Positions 25,194-35,050 of a stretch of DNA of 64,000 bases are shown piece by piece. This DNA comes from Winogradskyella aurantia. Its GTDB lineage: Bacteria; Bacteroidota; Bacteroidia; Flavobacteriales; Flavobacteriaceae. Made by a program: the position numbers and the translations under genes. The stretch spans positions 62,001 through 126,000 of the forward strand of contig NZ_NGJN01000007.1 in the NCBI RefSeq assembly GCF_002266855.1. Reading direction: 5' to 3'. The notes under the pieces were generated by a model that saw only the letters and a program-made list of their open reading frames with translations, made no database searches and was not told the DNA's origin. How positions within the stretch are numbered: the first letter of the stretch is position 1; each line of letters starts with the position of its first letter.

Positions 25194-27893
25194 TTATAAG
25201 GTATACACCACTCTAAAACTTAAAAATCGAGGTTGAATAAACGTTTCCTGTAAGCTAAAGGATATATTCCCGGCATTGGTATTGATTCTAGATTGGGTGT
25301 TTAAAAGGTTCGTAGCGCTTATCTCATACTCCCATTTAGATGCTCTTTCTTTTCTGTATGACAAGGTCGCATTCCAGATATCAAAAGTATTAACGTTAGT
25401 TCCGTCATCAACACTATTATAGGTGTAATCTGTTCTGAAAGTCACAGATTTCCAGATATAGGCGTCGAAATCTATTGATGGGGCATTCGTATAGATTTGA
25501 TTTCTTCTAGTCCCCTGATCCACATCTTGAATGCTGTATTGCCATCTTAGATTAACATTAGGTGCCTCTCTGAAATTAGTGCGGATTCCAGGCCTGTAGG
25601 ATTGCGTATAATTTTCGTTGGTTGAACGATTCCCTCCAATAATCTGATTGAATTTTGAATAGTTAAAATTGGCTTGAAATTCTGCTCTTATCTTTCCAAA
25701 GGTACGCTGATATCTACCGAAGGCCGTAAACGTTTCGTCTGCAAATGGCGAGTTAAACACTGTAGAATTTCGCACCACACTTTCAAAATCAACTATATTC
25801 CTTATTTGGTCTTCTCGCTTACTATAGGTTAAAAAGGCTATTATATTGGTGAAATTGAACAAATTAAAATTGGTATATCTTAAATTGACATTTTGGGATA
25901 AGCCATTTTCTAAGGTAGGCTCACCAACAAAAAGGCTATTGAAGTTGTTTAACACTAAGCCTTGGGCCAAATTAGCCACATCCGTAAACTGGTTTTGCAT
26001 ATTGTAGGTCAACCTTAAATTCTCACTGTTTTTTATGTCCCAACGGATTTCTACATCAGGCAGAATTCTGTAGAAGTCTTCCCCAAACTCTTGTCCATTC
26101 TGAAAGTTATTATTACCATAAGCATGGAAGGACACCGCTGGTTGAAATGTAAATGCACCTACTTTTGCCGTGTAACGCACACCTGCGTACAAATCGCTAA
26201 AACTGTACCTAACGTCGTTAGTTGCGCTTAAGTCATCAAGAGGCGTAGGGTCAAATGTGCTATTATCGTCAAGAAATTGAAATATACGTGAATCGAAATC
26301 TTGTCGACTAAATATCGTTCCTAAAAATAAATTAAGATTACTCTTTTTATTTAACACCTTGTAATAATCCAGCTTACCATCAAATTGATTTGTTTTTATT
26401 CTTCGGTCTTGGACTAAGTCAAAATTAGCTTGATTTAAATCTAACCCTATTACTTCGGCTGTATTTTGATAGGTGTCTTTTTCATCTATTATCGCATTAT
26501 AAAACGGATCTTCATCCTGGAACAAATGCTGTGCCTCAAAGGCAAAAATATTAGTTTCGTTGAGGGTTAGGTAATAATTAAGATTTTGGTTAATGCTGAA
26601 CGGATCATTCTCATCAAACTGTGACGTTCCTCCCAACACAGAAGACACAAAACGCTGACGTTGTTCCTCCTTCGTATAGCGACCTAATATATCGTAATCC
26701 AATTGGTTATTAACGTTTGGTATGTAACGCGTGCTAAACTTCACTAAACCATTATCAGTTCCCTGCCTAGCATCCTGGGTTGTATTCTCATCAGGGATAC
26801 CTAGGTCCGGATCTGTATATTGAACAGAACTTCGCTCTCTTACATCAACGCGGTTGGTATTGTAAATCACAAAACCGCTAAAGTCTAAACTTTCCTTTGG
26901 AGAGTAGCTAAAATTACCTGCCATTAACTTGGACTCAATACGTTCTACCCTATTTCTATTTGTATTTAGAAAATTACCTACGTTGGTTCCTAAATTAAGA
27001 TTGGTACCGCTACCCGTACTTGGGGCTCTAAAACCTCCACCAAAATTTCTCAAATCACGACCATTCAAGGCAGGTTCGCCAATGTTATTTAAATCACCTA
27101 TAAAATTTAGGCTGTATTTTGGATTGTAATAAAACAATTTTGGCTGTGCAACGTATAATGCTTCATCCGTTGAAGCGCCTCCGCCCACTTTAACTTCACC
27201 AAACCAAAAGTTGGTCTTCCCTTCTTTTAGTTTAATGTTAATAGCTACATTGTCTTGATTATTTCTTACACCACTCAATTGGCGTTGCTCAGAATAGTTC
27301 TTTAACACTTGTATTTTATCCACTACATTTGAAGGGATGTTTTTTGTCGCAATGCGGGTATCGCCATCAAAAAAATCTTTTCCATCAACCATTACCTTTT
27401 GTACACGTTGCCCTTCAACCTCTATACCTCCGTCTTCCGTGACTTCTACTCCTGGCAACTTCTCTAAAACGTCTTCTAATTTACGCTCCGTACCATTTTT
27501 AAAGGAGTCTGCATTATATATCAAGGTATCACCTTTAATTTGAACCGGCATTTCATAAGTCAATTCTACAGCATCTAGGGCATCATCAATTTTCATTATG
27601 AAGTCTCTCTTGATGTCTTCTTCCTTGGTGACTATCTCCTCCTGAATGGATTTAAAACCAATGGCCGTAATCTGTAACTTGAATTTTGAGTTTTTGGCTA
27701 AGGATAATTTATAATACCCCTTAGAGTCGGTTATACTGTAGGATTCTAACCCCCCACTTTCAGGCACTATGGCAATGACATTGGTTAACTCCAAAGGTTG
27801 GCCTATACTATCTTTTACCACACCGGACATTGTGATTTGAGCAAAAGAAAGGCTAGTAACGCACATGAGCGCCACAAGTACATAATATTTCAT
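25194..27893 (-). CDS. outer-membrane beta-barrel protein, TonB-receptor-like, with carboxypeptidase-like regulatory domain
   Basis: The 899-residue protein has a signal peptide (1-18), a carboxypeptidase-regulatory-like beta-sandwich (about 20-105, SGVVKDSIGQPLELTNV and TAIGFKSI), a plug region (about 115-215: ADSFKNGTERKLEDVLEKLPGVEV, VMVDGKDFF) and a long barrel ending RFLSFRVVYTL. This matches the 'outer membrane beta-barrel family' related to TonB-dependent receptors. I see no SusD partner. The two GLPGLI genes follow the same orientation directly upstream, as is common for this receptor group, so the set may work together. The ligand is unknown. Confidence 0.85.
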   Translation of the reverse strand: MKYYVLVALMCVTSLSFAQITMSGVVKDSIGQPLELTNVIAIVPESGGLESYSITDSKGYYKLSLAKNSKFKLQITAIGFKSIQEEIVTKEEDIKRDFIMKIDDALDAVELTYEMPVQIKGDTLIYNADSFKNGTERKLEDVLEKLPGVEVTEDGGIEVEGQRVQKVMVDGKDFFDGDTRIATKNIPSNVVDKIQVLKNYSEQRQLSGVRNNQDNVAINIKLKEGKTNFWFGEVKVGGGASTDEALYVAQPKLFYYNPKYSLNFIGDLNNIGEPALNGRDLRNFGGGFRAPSTGSGTNLNLGTNVGNFLNTNRNRVERIESKLMAGNFSYSPKESLDFSGFVIYNTNRVDVRERSSVQYTDPDLGIPDENTTQDARQGTDNGLVKFSTRYIPNVNNQLDYDILGRYTKEEQRQRFVSSVLGGTSQFDENDPFSINQNLNYYLTLNETNIFAFEAQHLFQDEDPFYNAIIDEKDTYQNTAEVIGLDLNQANFDLVQDRRIKTNQFDGKLDYYKVLNKKSNLNLFLGTIFSRQDFDSRIFQFLDDNSTFDPTPLDDLSATNDVRYSFSDLYAGVRYTAKVGAFTFQPAVSFHAYGNNNFQNGQEFGEDFYRILPDVEIRWDIKNSENLRLTYNMQNQFTDVANLAQGLVLNNFNSLFVGEPTLENGLSQNVNLRYTNFNLFNFTNIIAFLTYSKREDQIRNIVDFESVVRNSTVFNSPFADETFTAFGRYQRTFGKIRAEFQANFNYSKFNQIIGGNRSTNENYTQSYRPGIRTNFREAPNVNLRWQYSIQDVDQGTRRNQIYTNAPSIDFDAYIWKSVTFRTDYTYNSVDDGTNVNTFDIWNATLSYRKERASKWEYEISATNLLNTQSRINTNAGNISFSLQETFIQPRFLSFRVVYTL

Positions 27894-27945
27894 AGTGTAT
27901 GCTTAGATAAAGTTTGAAGTAAAATATATGAGACAACTAGTTTAG

Positions 27946-28803
27946 CTAGCTACGTCTTCTCCTGCCACGACTATCTCTGAACTCTTGCATTTTAGAGATA
28001 ATAGTTTTTTTGTATTCCTTTTTTGTGATTTCTTTCCCTTTAGAAGGTGGTTCAATTTTAACTTTTTCCGCTGGATTTAAAGTAATTTTTGAACAAAGCA
28101 TCGTTGTATTGCCTGCACTAACTTCTAAAATAAGACCTGGCAAGCCCCAATATTCAAGTGGTCCATGACTAACAGGTATTTGCGGGGTATACCAAGCTTC
28201 TACCATAGTCATTGGGATTTCTTCTTTGGGCTCTTCACCAATAGCCCTTAACGAATCTGCTATTTTCTTTTCCCTTTCCTGATTTCGTAGTTCATTCCAA
28301 TCAAATGTATACCACGTCAATTCCTCAGTAGGAATAATCGCCGTAGCCTTAAAACACATATAATTTCCAATTTGCCTTGATTCCTTTCCCATAGTCCACT
28401 GGATGTCTTGCAACTTGTCCTTAACTAAAAACTGTTTCCCATAAAACTCTTGGTCTTGAATCTGCGTATTGGTCTTTACATTTTTGTAGCTCTCTCCTGC
28501 AGCAAAATTCTTTCCCCATGAATTTGTGGCTCCCGACATTGCATCTAGTTGTTCGTCCTCATAAAATAATGACTCCTCTTTGTTGAAAGTAAGTATATAT
28601 GTCTTTTCTAACTGACTTTTCAACCTTTCTTTCATTTGCTTTTTTTGAGCTTCACTGAATCGTGCGCCCCAACGGCCCAAATCCATTTTAGTTTTTGAAA
28701 AATAAACAGCTTGCCCCTGAAATTCTTGCACAGGTGGTTGGTGTATAGAAAAAACCGATAAGGTTAGAACTAAAATACTTATTTTGAGTAGCATTGGTTT
28801 CAT
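27946..28803 (-). CDS. GLPGLI family secreted protein (first copy)
   Basis: The 285-residue exported protein carries the family signature in EYWGLPGLILEV at about residue 222, preceded by AWYTPQIPVSHGP. The N-terminus is a signal peptide or anchor, followed by QEFQGQAVYFSKTKMD, the usual start of the mature domain. GLPGLI proteins are restricted to Bacteroidota and have no proven function. The C-terminus is very basic (FRDSRGRRRRS). It lies 52 bases upstream of the barrel gene and 174 bases downstream of a second GLPGLI gene, so it probably belongs to the same functional unit. Confidence 0.85.
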   Translation of the reverse strand: MKPMLLKISILVLTLSVFSIHQPPVQEFQGQAVYFSKTKMDLGRWGARFSEAQKKQMKERLKSQLEKTYILTFNKEESLFYEDEQLDAMSGATNSWGKNFAAGESYKNVKTNTQIQDQEFYGKQFLVKDKLQDIQWTMGKESRQIGNYMCFKATAIIPTEELTWYTFDWNELRNQEREKKIADSLRAIGEEPKEEIPMTMVEAWYTPQIPVSHGPLEYWGLPGLILEVSAGNTTMLCSKITLNPAEKVKIEPPSKGKEITKKEYKKTIISKMQEFRDSRGRRRRS

Positions 28804-28977
28804 AGAAAGTATATTTTAGTTTGATTAGTGTCTAACAAAAGTATTTAAAGTTTAAACGAAATATCTTGGTTTATCAAAACATTAACACTATTGCCTTTAG
28901 TCAAACTACTATATCATTGCTAAGACATTGAACAACTTCGAAAGTTTAAGTTCACTTAGTTAAATAAATCTTAAAGT

Positions 28978-29823
28978 TTATCCACCTATCCTAATCTGAA
29001 TAGACTCGCCATCTCTTCCTCTACCCTTGAAACTTTCGATTAACTCCTCGCGCTTTTTTTCTTGAATCACATCAAAGTCTTCTTGATTAATTTCTTTACC
29101 CTTTTTTGGTGCTCTTATGTCAATAGGATTTTGAGGGTTTAAGATAATCTTACTACAAATAACGGTTTGGCTACCATCATTGACCTCTAAAATTAGACCG
29201 GGCAGACCCTGATACTTTTGTGGTCCATGATTCACTGGAATTTCAGGAGTATACCATGCCGTGATGATTTGGGTCTCCTTGGTGGTTTTATCTTCAGATA
29301 AATCCTTATCCCCGTTAATAGAAATTCCTGATTTCACAACCTCAATTTCCCTGGTTAGAGTTGCCTTGTAGCAAGTATATTGACCAATATATTTCGTGTC
29401 TTTTTTAAGCTCCCAATCTAACTTAGGCAGGCTATCCTGTATTAAAAATATTTTACCCATCAAATCAGTTTGGTTAACAAATCTACCTTCCTTGGTATTT
29501 TTCCATAGTATATCTTGAGAACCTCCTCCCAGGGTCTGGACCATCATACCACTGCCCACACTTGGCTGTGGTGTACTTAACGACAACTCCTCCTTGTAAA
29601 CTGATTGTTCTTTGTCAAAATTAAGTACGAAAGTTTTTTGAAATTGCTTTTTAAGCATCTCTTGCATTTGTTTCTGCATTTCGCCAGACATTTTAGTACT
29701 ATCTAATTTGATATTCACCTTACGCTGAGTCCTGTAGATAGCTTCGCCTTGAAAATCTTGAGCGTTAACAGCAGTAAATCCTGCTGCTAACACTAAGATC
29801 AATATTCTAATAACTGTTGTCAT
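28978..29823 (-). CDS. GLPGLI family secreted protein (second copy)
   Basis: The 281-residue protein is a paralogue of its neighbour: same layout, signal peptide (1-21, ending VNAQ), DFQGEAIYRTQRKV, and the signature KYQGLPGLILEV with AWYTPEIPVNHGP before it. Both copies share the phrase CYKATL/CFKATA before the signature and end in a charged tail. They differ enough in sequence to be an old duplication. Function is unknown. The start codon follows the small 126-residue protein gene by ten bases, suggesting one transcript. Confidence 0.85.
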   Translation of the reverse strand: MTTVIRILILVLAAGFTAVNAQDFQGEAIYRTQRKVNIKLDSTKMSGEMQKQMQEMLKKQFQKTFVLNFDKEQSVYKEELSLSTPQPSVGSGMMVQTLGGGSQDILWKNTKEGRFVNQTDLMGKIFLIQDSLPKLDWELKKDTKYIGQYTCYKATLTREIEVVKSGISINGDKDLSEDKTTKETQIITAWYTPEIPVNHGPQKYQGLPGLILEVNDGSQTVICSKIILNPQNPIDIRAPKKGKEINQEDFDVIQEKKREELIESFKGRGRDGESIQIRIGG

Positions 29824-29833
29824 TTGATTGATT

Positions 29834-30214
29834 TTAATTATTTATTTTATAATACTTCTTATAGTGCTTAATAGCGACCTTTTTAATGGTCTCAACACGT
29901 TTAAGGAACGCCTCTTCATCGTTGGATGAGCCCTCAATTTTATAAGACATATGAGATTTTTTTCCGTTTGACATTGGCTCACCATTACACACCAATTCAA
30001 AAGACACTGTTTTATCTTTACTTGTAAGATCAAACATATTTTTAATATCAGCTATGTTAAAGGTCGATTCCAATTCCTCCAAAGAATCTACTGTGATCAC
30101 GACACCTAAACGCTCTACTTTTTCTTTTGTAATTTCCATATCCTCAATGGATTCAGACTGGCTGAACCCCAAGGCACCAACAAATAATAAAAAAGGTAAA
30201 ATTAAATTTTTCAT
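29834..30214 (-). CDS. small exported protein at the head of the GLPGLI cluster
   Basis: The 126-residue protein has a signal peptide (1-18, ending GFSQS) and a mature part with no motif that I know. The sequence is charged, with Lys/Glu pairs and a Cys in SFELVCNGEPMSNGKKSHMSY, and ends HYKKYYKINN. It is the first gene of the minus-strand group (small protein, GLPGLI, GLPGLI, barrel), ten bases before the first GLPGLI copy and 127 bases from the divergent histidine kinase gene. That position makes it a likely target of the two-component system. Confidence 0.65.
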   Translation of the reverse strand: MKNLILPFLLFVGALGFSQSESIEDMEITKEKVERLGVVITVDSLEELESTFNIADIKNMFDLTSKDKTVSFELVCNGEPMSNGKKSHMSYKIEGSSNDEEAFLKRVETIKKVAIKHYKKYYKINN

Positions 30215-30341
30215 AATTTCTAATGATTTAATGATTAATACACCACAAATATGAGCACACGGATTGGCTTTTTAGGTTAACTAGTGTTAACGTGTGTTAA
30301 TCGATTAGTATTACCTTAGCTTTTACTCATACATTTGATAT

Positions 30342-31889
30342 ATGAATGATAAACGTTATAATTGGATTTTGTACGCAATAGCCGTGGTAATAGTTACCAC
30401 TATTGCTATTCAGATATATTGGAATTACAAAAACTATGAAACCAACAAACAACAACTCATTAATGATGTACAGCTAAGTTTAGACAAGGCGGTTGATGAC
30501 TATTATGCGAATCTCGCCAAAAAAACAACCATGGGATTTTCATTTAAAGGCATTAACACAGATAGCCTTTTTTCGGAAGGTGGTGCTTTCTCGAATGTTT
30601 TAAAAGATATTGACAAGAAAAACGGCCAATTTAAAAATTTAGACTCCGTTGATGTCAGTATGCTAGATGGCGTCACAGTGGTACGAGGACTTGAGGTAGA
30701 TTCAATGATGACGAAATATCGTAAAGAGCACAGTCCTATTTCAGTGGACTCTCTTAAGTCTCAAGTTAAGGCTTTAAGAAATGTGAAAGATTCACTGAAC
30801 CTTTCTAATATTCAAATGCTTACCTCTAAAATCGTTATTTCCATAAAAAATGACTCCTTGGATTTAACCGCTATTGATAGTTTACTCAAGGCCGAATTAA
30901 AACGCAAGAACATAGAATTGGAAAGTAAACTTTCGTACTTTCAGTCTAATGATACTGAAGAATATAAAGGATCAGGAAGACGAATAGACACGCTTGTAAA
31001 AGATCATAATCACCCATCCAAAAATTTAACCTTAAGCACTAATTCAAAATCTACATTCTTACCCAAGGATAGTAGTTTAAAATTGGATTTTTCCGATGAG
31101 ACTTTATTGATTTTAAAACGAGGTGTTGGTGGCATATTAATATCCTCACTTTTAGTATTAGCCATAATTAGTAGCTTGTTTTATCTCTTAAAAATCATAA
31201 AACACCAAAAGGAATTGGCTGAAGTCAAGAACGACCTAATCAGTAATATCACTCACGAATTTAAAACACCAATTGCTACAATTGGCGTAGCTCTAGAGAG
31301 CATTAATAATTTCAATGGTATTAATGACAAGGAAAAAACGAAAAAATATATTAACATGTCATCAGAGCAACTAGAAAAGCTCAATATTATGGTAGAAAAA
31401 CTTCTTGAAACCGCAACTTTAGATAGTGATAAACTAGAGCTTAATAAAGAAGCCACTGATGTCGCATTCCTAGTTCAGGACATTGTAGGTAAATTTCAAG
31501 AACAAACTAAAGAAAAGGTATTTCGCCTTAACCTCAAGGTTGATGCACTTCTAGCCCAAGTAGATGTATTTCATTTTGAAAACGCAATCAATAACATTCT
31601 GGATAATGCTATTAAATACGGAGGTTCTAAGATTTTTGTCGATTTAATCCCTAAAGATTCACATTTTGAGATTCATATCTCAGATAATGGAAGTTCCCTA
31701 TCTGAAGCTAATAAAAGACATATTTTTGAGAAATTCTACCGTGTCCCAAAAGGTAACACTCATGATGTGAAAGGATTTGGGATTGGCTTATTCTACACCA
31801 AAACCATTGTAGAAAAGCATGGTGGAACCATAGATGTTGAGCTAAACAATGCCTTAACGACTTTTAAAATTACAATTCCTAATGCCTGA
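30342..31889 (+). CDS. membrane sensor histidine kinase
   Basis: The 515-residue protein has a transmembrane segment at about 8-27, a periplasmic domain (about 28-260, no recognised fold), a second span at about 263-284, and a cytoplasmic kinase. His305 in SNITHEFKTPIATIG is the phospho-acceptor. The N box is ENAINNILDNAIKYG and the G2 box GFGIGLFYTKTIVEKHGG. The G1 box reads DNGSSLSE where the family usually has DNGxGI, a possible weak spot in ATP binding. The layout resembles RprX-type kinases of Bacteroidota. It overlaps the response regulator by eight bases and faces the GLPGLI cluster on the other strand. Confidence 0.92.
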   Translation: MNDKRYNWILYAIAVVIVTTIAIQIYWNYKNYETNKQQLINDVQLSLDKAVDDYYANLAKKTTMGFSFKGINTDSLFSEGGAFSNVLKDIDKKNGQFKNLDSVDVSMLDGVTVVRGLEVDSMMTKYRKEHSPISVDSLKSQVKALRNVKDSLNLSNIQMLTSKIVISIKNDSLDLTAIDSLLKAELKRKNIELESKLSYFQSNDTEEYKGSGRRIDTLVKDHNHPSKNLTLSTNSKSTFLPKDSSLKLDFSDETLLILKRGVGGILISSLLVLAIISSLFYLLKIIKHQKELAEVKNDLISNITHEFKTPIATIGVALESINNFNGINDKEKTKKYINMSSEQLEKLNIMVEKLLETATLDSDKLELNKEATDVAFLVQDIVGKFQEQTKEKVFRLNLKVDALLAQVDVFHFENAINNILDNAIKYGGSKIFVDLIPKDSHFEIHISDNGSSLSEANKRHIFEKFYRVPKGNTHDVKGFGIGLFYTKTIVEKHGGTIDVELNNALTTFKITIPNA

Positions 31890-32565
31890 CAAGATCAAAC
31901 TATTATTAGCCGAAGATGAGGCCGCTTTAGGCCAGATCATAAAAGAAAGCCTAGAAACTCGAGATTTTGATGTCACCTTATGCGAAAATGGTGAAAAGGC
32001 CTTTGAAAGATATCAATCTGAAACACCAGAAATTTTAGTACTGGATGTGATGATGCCCAAAAAAGATGGGTTTACATTAGCCAAGGAAATTCGAGCTATT
32101 GATGATACCATTCCTATAATTTTTCTAACCGCAAAATCCCAAACCGCAGATGTTGTTGAAGGTTTTTCAATTGGTGGCAATGATTATTTGAAAAAGCCCT
32201 TTAGTATGGAAGAACTTATTGTACGCATACACAATTTGTTGAATAGAGCAAAAACTCAGAAAACCACTGAAGTAATTACGCTAGGCGACTTTATTTTTGA
32301 TTTTCCCAAACAGCAATTAAAGTATAAGGAAAACCCTGAAACACGGCTTACCCATAGAGAAGCCCACTTATTATTTCACTTGATCAAAAATAAGAACAAG
32401 GTCTTGGACCGTTCTCTTATTCTCAACAAACTCTGGGGAACCGATGATTTCTTCTCTGCAAGAAGTATGGATGTGTTTATTACCAAACTGAGGAAAAAGC
32501 TCAAGCGCGATGAACGAATTAAAATCATCAATGTTCGCGGCTATGGTTATAAGTTAACAATTTAG
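31882..32565 (+). CDS. OmpR/PhoB-type response regulator
   Basis: The 227-residue protein has an N-terminal receiver (about 1-120) with acidic residues EDE near position 11, the phospho-acceptor Asp55 in LVLDVMMPKKDGF, and Lys in YLKKPFS. The C-terminal winged helix (about 130-225) includes LTHREAHLLFHLIKN and the recognition segment SARSMDVFITKLRKKLKRD. It starts eight bases before the kinase stop, so both are made together. It resembles RprY of Bacteroidota. The nearest divergent promoter, of the small exported protein and GLPGLI genes, is a candidate target. Confidence 0.93.
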   Translation: MPDKIKLLLAEDEAALGQIIKESLETRDFDVTLCENGEKAFERYQSETPEILVLDVMMPKKDGFTLAKEIRAIDDTIPIIFLTAKSQTADVVEGFSIGGNDYLKKPFSMEELIVRIHNLLNRAKTQKTTEVITLGDFIFDFPKQQLKYKENPETRLTHREAHLLFHLIKNKNKVLDRSLILNKLWGTDDFFSARSMDVFITKLRKKLKRDERIKIINVRGYGYKLTI

Positions 32566-32634
32566 TTTTATTACACTAAATCATTACGTTGTGAGGTTAT
32601 AGAATGGTGCAATTTTTGTATTTTACCTTCCCAT

Positions 32635-33417
32635 ATGCAAAAGCTATTCTACTTTATACTGCTTGCGAGCTTTATTGGCTTTGGACAAAACACTTTTAAG
32701 GCAACCTATAAGGATTCTTTAGCAATTGAAGCTAAAGACATATTCGGTATAGACCCTTTCGGAACACTCTACTACACTACAGACGATAATACTTTTTACA
32801 AAAAGACCAAAGATACTATTGTAACTTACACCAATTTTCAACTCAGCGAGATTACAACCGCCAATGCCTTTAATCCACTAAAAATTAATCTGTTCTATCG
32901 AGATTTTAATACTGTCATTGTTCTAGACAATAGACTCGCCGAAATCTTTAAAGTAGATTTCAATACCATTATACCTTACAAGAATATCACCTATGTCTCC
33001 ACAGGATTTGATAATACACTCTGGATTTTTAATCAAGATCTACAGCAATTGGAATTGTATGATTTTAAGACTAATAAAATAAGGCTAAAAACGGTTCCTG
33101 TTCAGTCTGACATTCTAGATTTAAAAAGCGATTACAATTATTGCTATATGCTTACTGAAAACTATCTCTACATCTACAATTATTTTGGCAGTCTCATTGA
33201 AAAAATTAAAAACGAAGGATTTGAGCACATGGCCTTTAGCAAAGCCCATGTGGTTCTGAATAAAGGTAACCAACTGTATATTTTACCCAAAAACACAACT
33301 CAAATTCTGCCCATAGAACACCCAAATTTGTTAATAAATCAGTTTTTGGTAACAAACGAAACCTTGTATATTTACAACGACGGAAGTCTTCGTCGCTATC
33401 AACTAAAACAAGAATAG
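32635..33417 (+). CDS. exported beta-propeller-like protein of unknown function
   Basis: I do not recognise a named family. The 260-residue protein has a signal peptide (1-17, ending FGQN). The rest has six or so repeats of short strands with aromatic and Asp/Asn residues (TLYYTTDDNTFYKK, VDFNTIIPYKNITYVS, NTLWIFNQDLQQLELYD, YLYIYNYFGSLIEKI, ETLYIYNDGSLRRYQL). Such a pattern suggests a small beta-propeller in the periplasm or outer membrane. It lies three bases before the deoxynucleoside kinase gene, so they share a transcript, which I also associate with flavobacteria. A functional link is not evident. Confidence 0.65.
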   Translation: MQKLFYFILLASFIGFGQNTFKATYKDSLAIEAKDIFGIDPFGTLYYTTDDNTFYKKTKDTIVTYTNFQLSEITTANAFNPLKINLFYRDFNTVIVLDNRLAEIFKVDFNTIIPYKNITYVSTGFDNTLWIFNQDLQQLELYDFKTNKIRLKTVPVQSDILDLKSDYNYCYMLTENYLYIYNYFGSLIEKIKNEGFEHMAFSKAHVVLNKGNQLYILPKNTTQILPIEHPNLLINQFLVTNETLYIYNDGSLRRYQLKQE

Positions 33418-33420
33418 ATT

Positions 33421-34035
33421 ATGCATATTGCTGTAGCAGGAAACATTGGTGCTGGCAAAACAACACTGACTAAATTATTGGCAAAACACTACAAATGGGA
33501 AGCACAGCTAGAGGATGTAGTGGACAATCCATATTTAGACGATTTTTACAACCAAATGGAGCGCTGGAGTTTTAATCTGCAAGTCTACTTCTTAAACAGC
33601 AGGTTTCGACAGATAAAACAAATCCGCAACAGCGGAAAGGACATCATTCAAGACCGCACCATATACGAAGATGCTCATATCTTTGCCCCCAATCTTCACG
33701 CCATGGGTCTTATGACCAATCGCGATTTTGAAAATTATTCTTCGCTCTTTGAATTGATGGAATCCTTTGTTAAAGGACCAGATTTATTGATTTACCTCCG
33801 AAGTACTATTCCTAATTTAGTATCCCAGATTCATAAACGCGGTCGTGATTACGAAAACTCTATAAGTATAGACTACCTCAGCCGCTTGAATGAACGCTAC
33901 GAAGCATGGATTCACGGCTATAACAAAGGAAATTTATTGATAGTAAGTGTTGACGAACTAGACTTTGTCTCTAATCCAGAGGATTTAGGTGGTATAATCA
34001 ATAAAATTGATGCTGAAATTCATGGCCTGTTTTAA
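33421..34035 (+). CDS. deoxynucleoside kinase
   Basis: The 204-residue protein is a member of the dNK/dCK/dGK family that phosphorylates deoxynucleosides for dNTP salvage. The P-loop is GNIGAGKTT near the N-terminus. The conserved ERWSFNLQVYFLNSRFRQ and QDRTIYEDAHIFA (the DR/ER substrate motif) follow, and IHKRGRDYENSI supplies the lid arginines. Length and motifs are normal. It follows the propeller-like gene and ends in the stop codon region of the convergent DUF2183 gene (4-base overlap). Confidence 0.93.
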   Translation: MHIAVAGNIGAGKTTLTKLLAKHYKWEAQLEDVVDNPYLDDFYNQMERWSFNLQVYFLNSRFRQIKQIRNSGKDIIQDRTIYEDAHIFAPNLHAMGLMTNRDFENYSSLFELMESFVKGPDLLIYLRSTIPNLVSQIHKRGRDYENSISIDYLSRLNERYEAWIHGYNKGNLLIVSVDELDFVSNPEDLGGIINKIDAEIHGLF

Positions 34036-35030
34036 ACGATAAAACTGTGTTCTCTAGCATGATTTAAGGCATGCTCGCCCTCTTCAACTATCAATACGGG
34101 GACCTCCTTGTACGTTGCGAACAGTGAGGAAATACGCTTCATCTTTTTTTTGTGTTCAACAGCCCTTAAATAAATAGCCTTGATTCTATCTGGAAATTCC
34201 TTTACAACATCCAAATAGATATAGGCATCCTTTTCGCCACAATCACCGATTAAAATAAAACTTAAATTCGGGTAGGTCTTGAGAATATTATATATCTCAT
34301 GATATTTATGAGCGAGTTCAGTTTTTGGTGTTCTATCAAATGGTGTTCTAAAATCGCGTAACAGAATTGGCCCTTTAGGGAATTTATTACGCTTTAAAAA
34401 AACATCTAGATAACGATAGAGGTTCCAAGGACTATTACTGACATAAAAAATAGGATTAGCCTCATGTTCTGTTTTGCCATTGTGTAACAAGCTGTAAAAC
34501 TCCGAAGCCCCTTCCAAGGCCTTTCGCTTATGTGGTGTTTTAAAAAACGTATTTACCACAACACGCCATTTTAAAGGTGAAGCCACTCCTGTGTGAAGTA
34601 TAGTATCATCAATATCACTTATAACTCCAAAAGATGCCTTATCATTAGGAATAAGCATCTCTCCATCAAACAGATTATTAGACTTAATCTGACGCTTTAT
34701 ATTTTCTACATCATAAGAAATGCTGTAATTCAACCATCCCTCCTTATCTGCAAAGCTTTCTACATTTGAGGTAGATTCATCGATTAAATAATAGCCTTCA
34801 GCATCTGTTTTAGAGTCTATCCTTATATTAGCAACCGTAATTTTTATGGCCGTTTTGCGTATTTCATCCGTTTCAAAACGTTTCCAGGAATTTAGAATAA
34901 TGTCAAACCAACCTTTCTTATCCAGATCAATATCTTCATCTTCAAGTGCTCGTCCCTTTAAATAAAGGTGCGTTTTAGTGCCATAGGTCAAAAATGGAAT
35001 TATCTGTAAAGGGTCCTTTTTAAATATCAT
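34032..35030 (-). CDS. App1-like phosphatidate phosphatase (DUF2183)
   Basis: The 332-residue protein, from the ATG at 35030, has a DUF2183 catalytic domain. The HAD-like DxDxT motif is in GVISDIDDTILHTG, with the conserved YVSNSPWNLYRYLDVFLKRN and LIGDCGEKDAYIY following. The yeast homologue App1 dephosphorylates phosphatidate and diacylglycerol pyrophosphate. The first 130 residues form a beta-rich domain typical of bacterial members. The frame is open further upstream, but that part would run through the hppA terminator and is not coding. No partner genes are nearby. Confidence 0.88.
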   Translation of the reverse strand: MIFKKDPLQIIPFLTYGTKTHLYLKGRALEDEDIDLDKKGWFDIILNSWKRFETDEIRKTAIKITVANIRIDSKTDAEGYYLIDESTSNVESFADKEGWLNYSISYDVENIKRQIKSNNLFDGEMLIPNDKASFGVISDIDDTILHTGVASPLKWRVVVNTFFKTPHKRKALEGASEFYSLLHNGKTEHEANPIFYVSNSPWNLYRYLDVFLKRNKFPKGPILLRDFRTPFDRTPKTELAHKYHEIYNILKTYPNLSFILIGDCGEKDAYIYLDVVKEFPDRIKAIYLRAVEHKKKMKRISSLFATYKEVPVLIVEEGEHALNHAREHSFIV

Positions 35031-35050
35031 ATACACCTGACAATAGGTAT

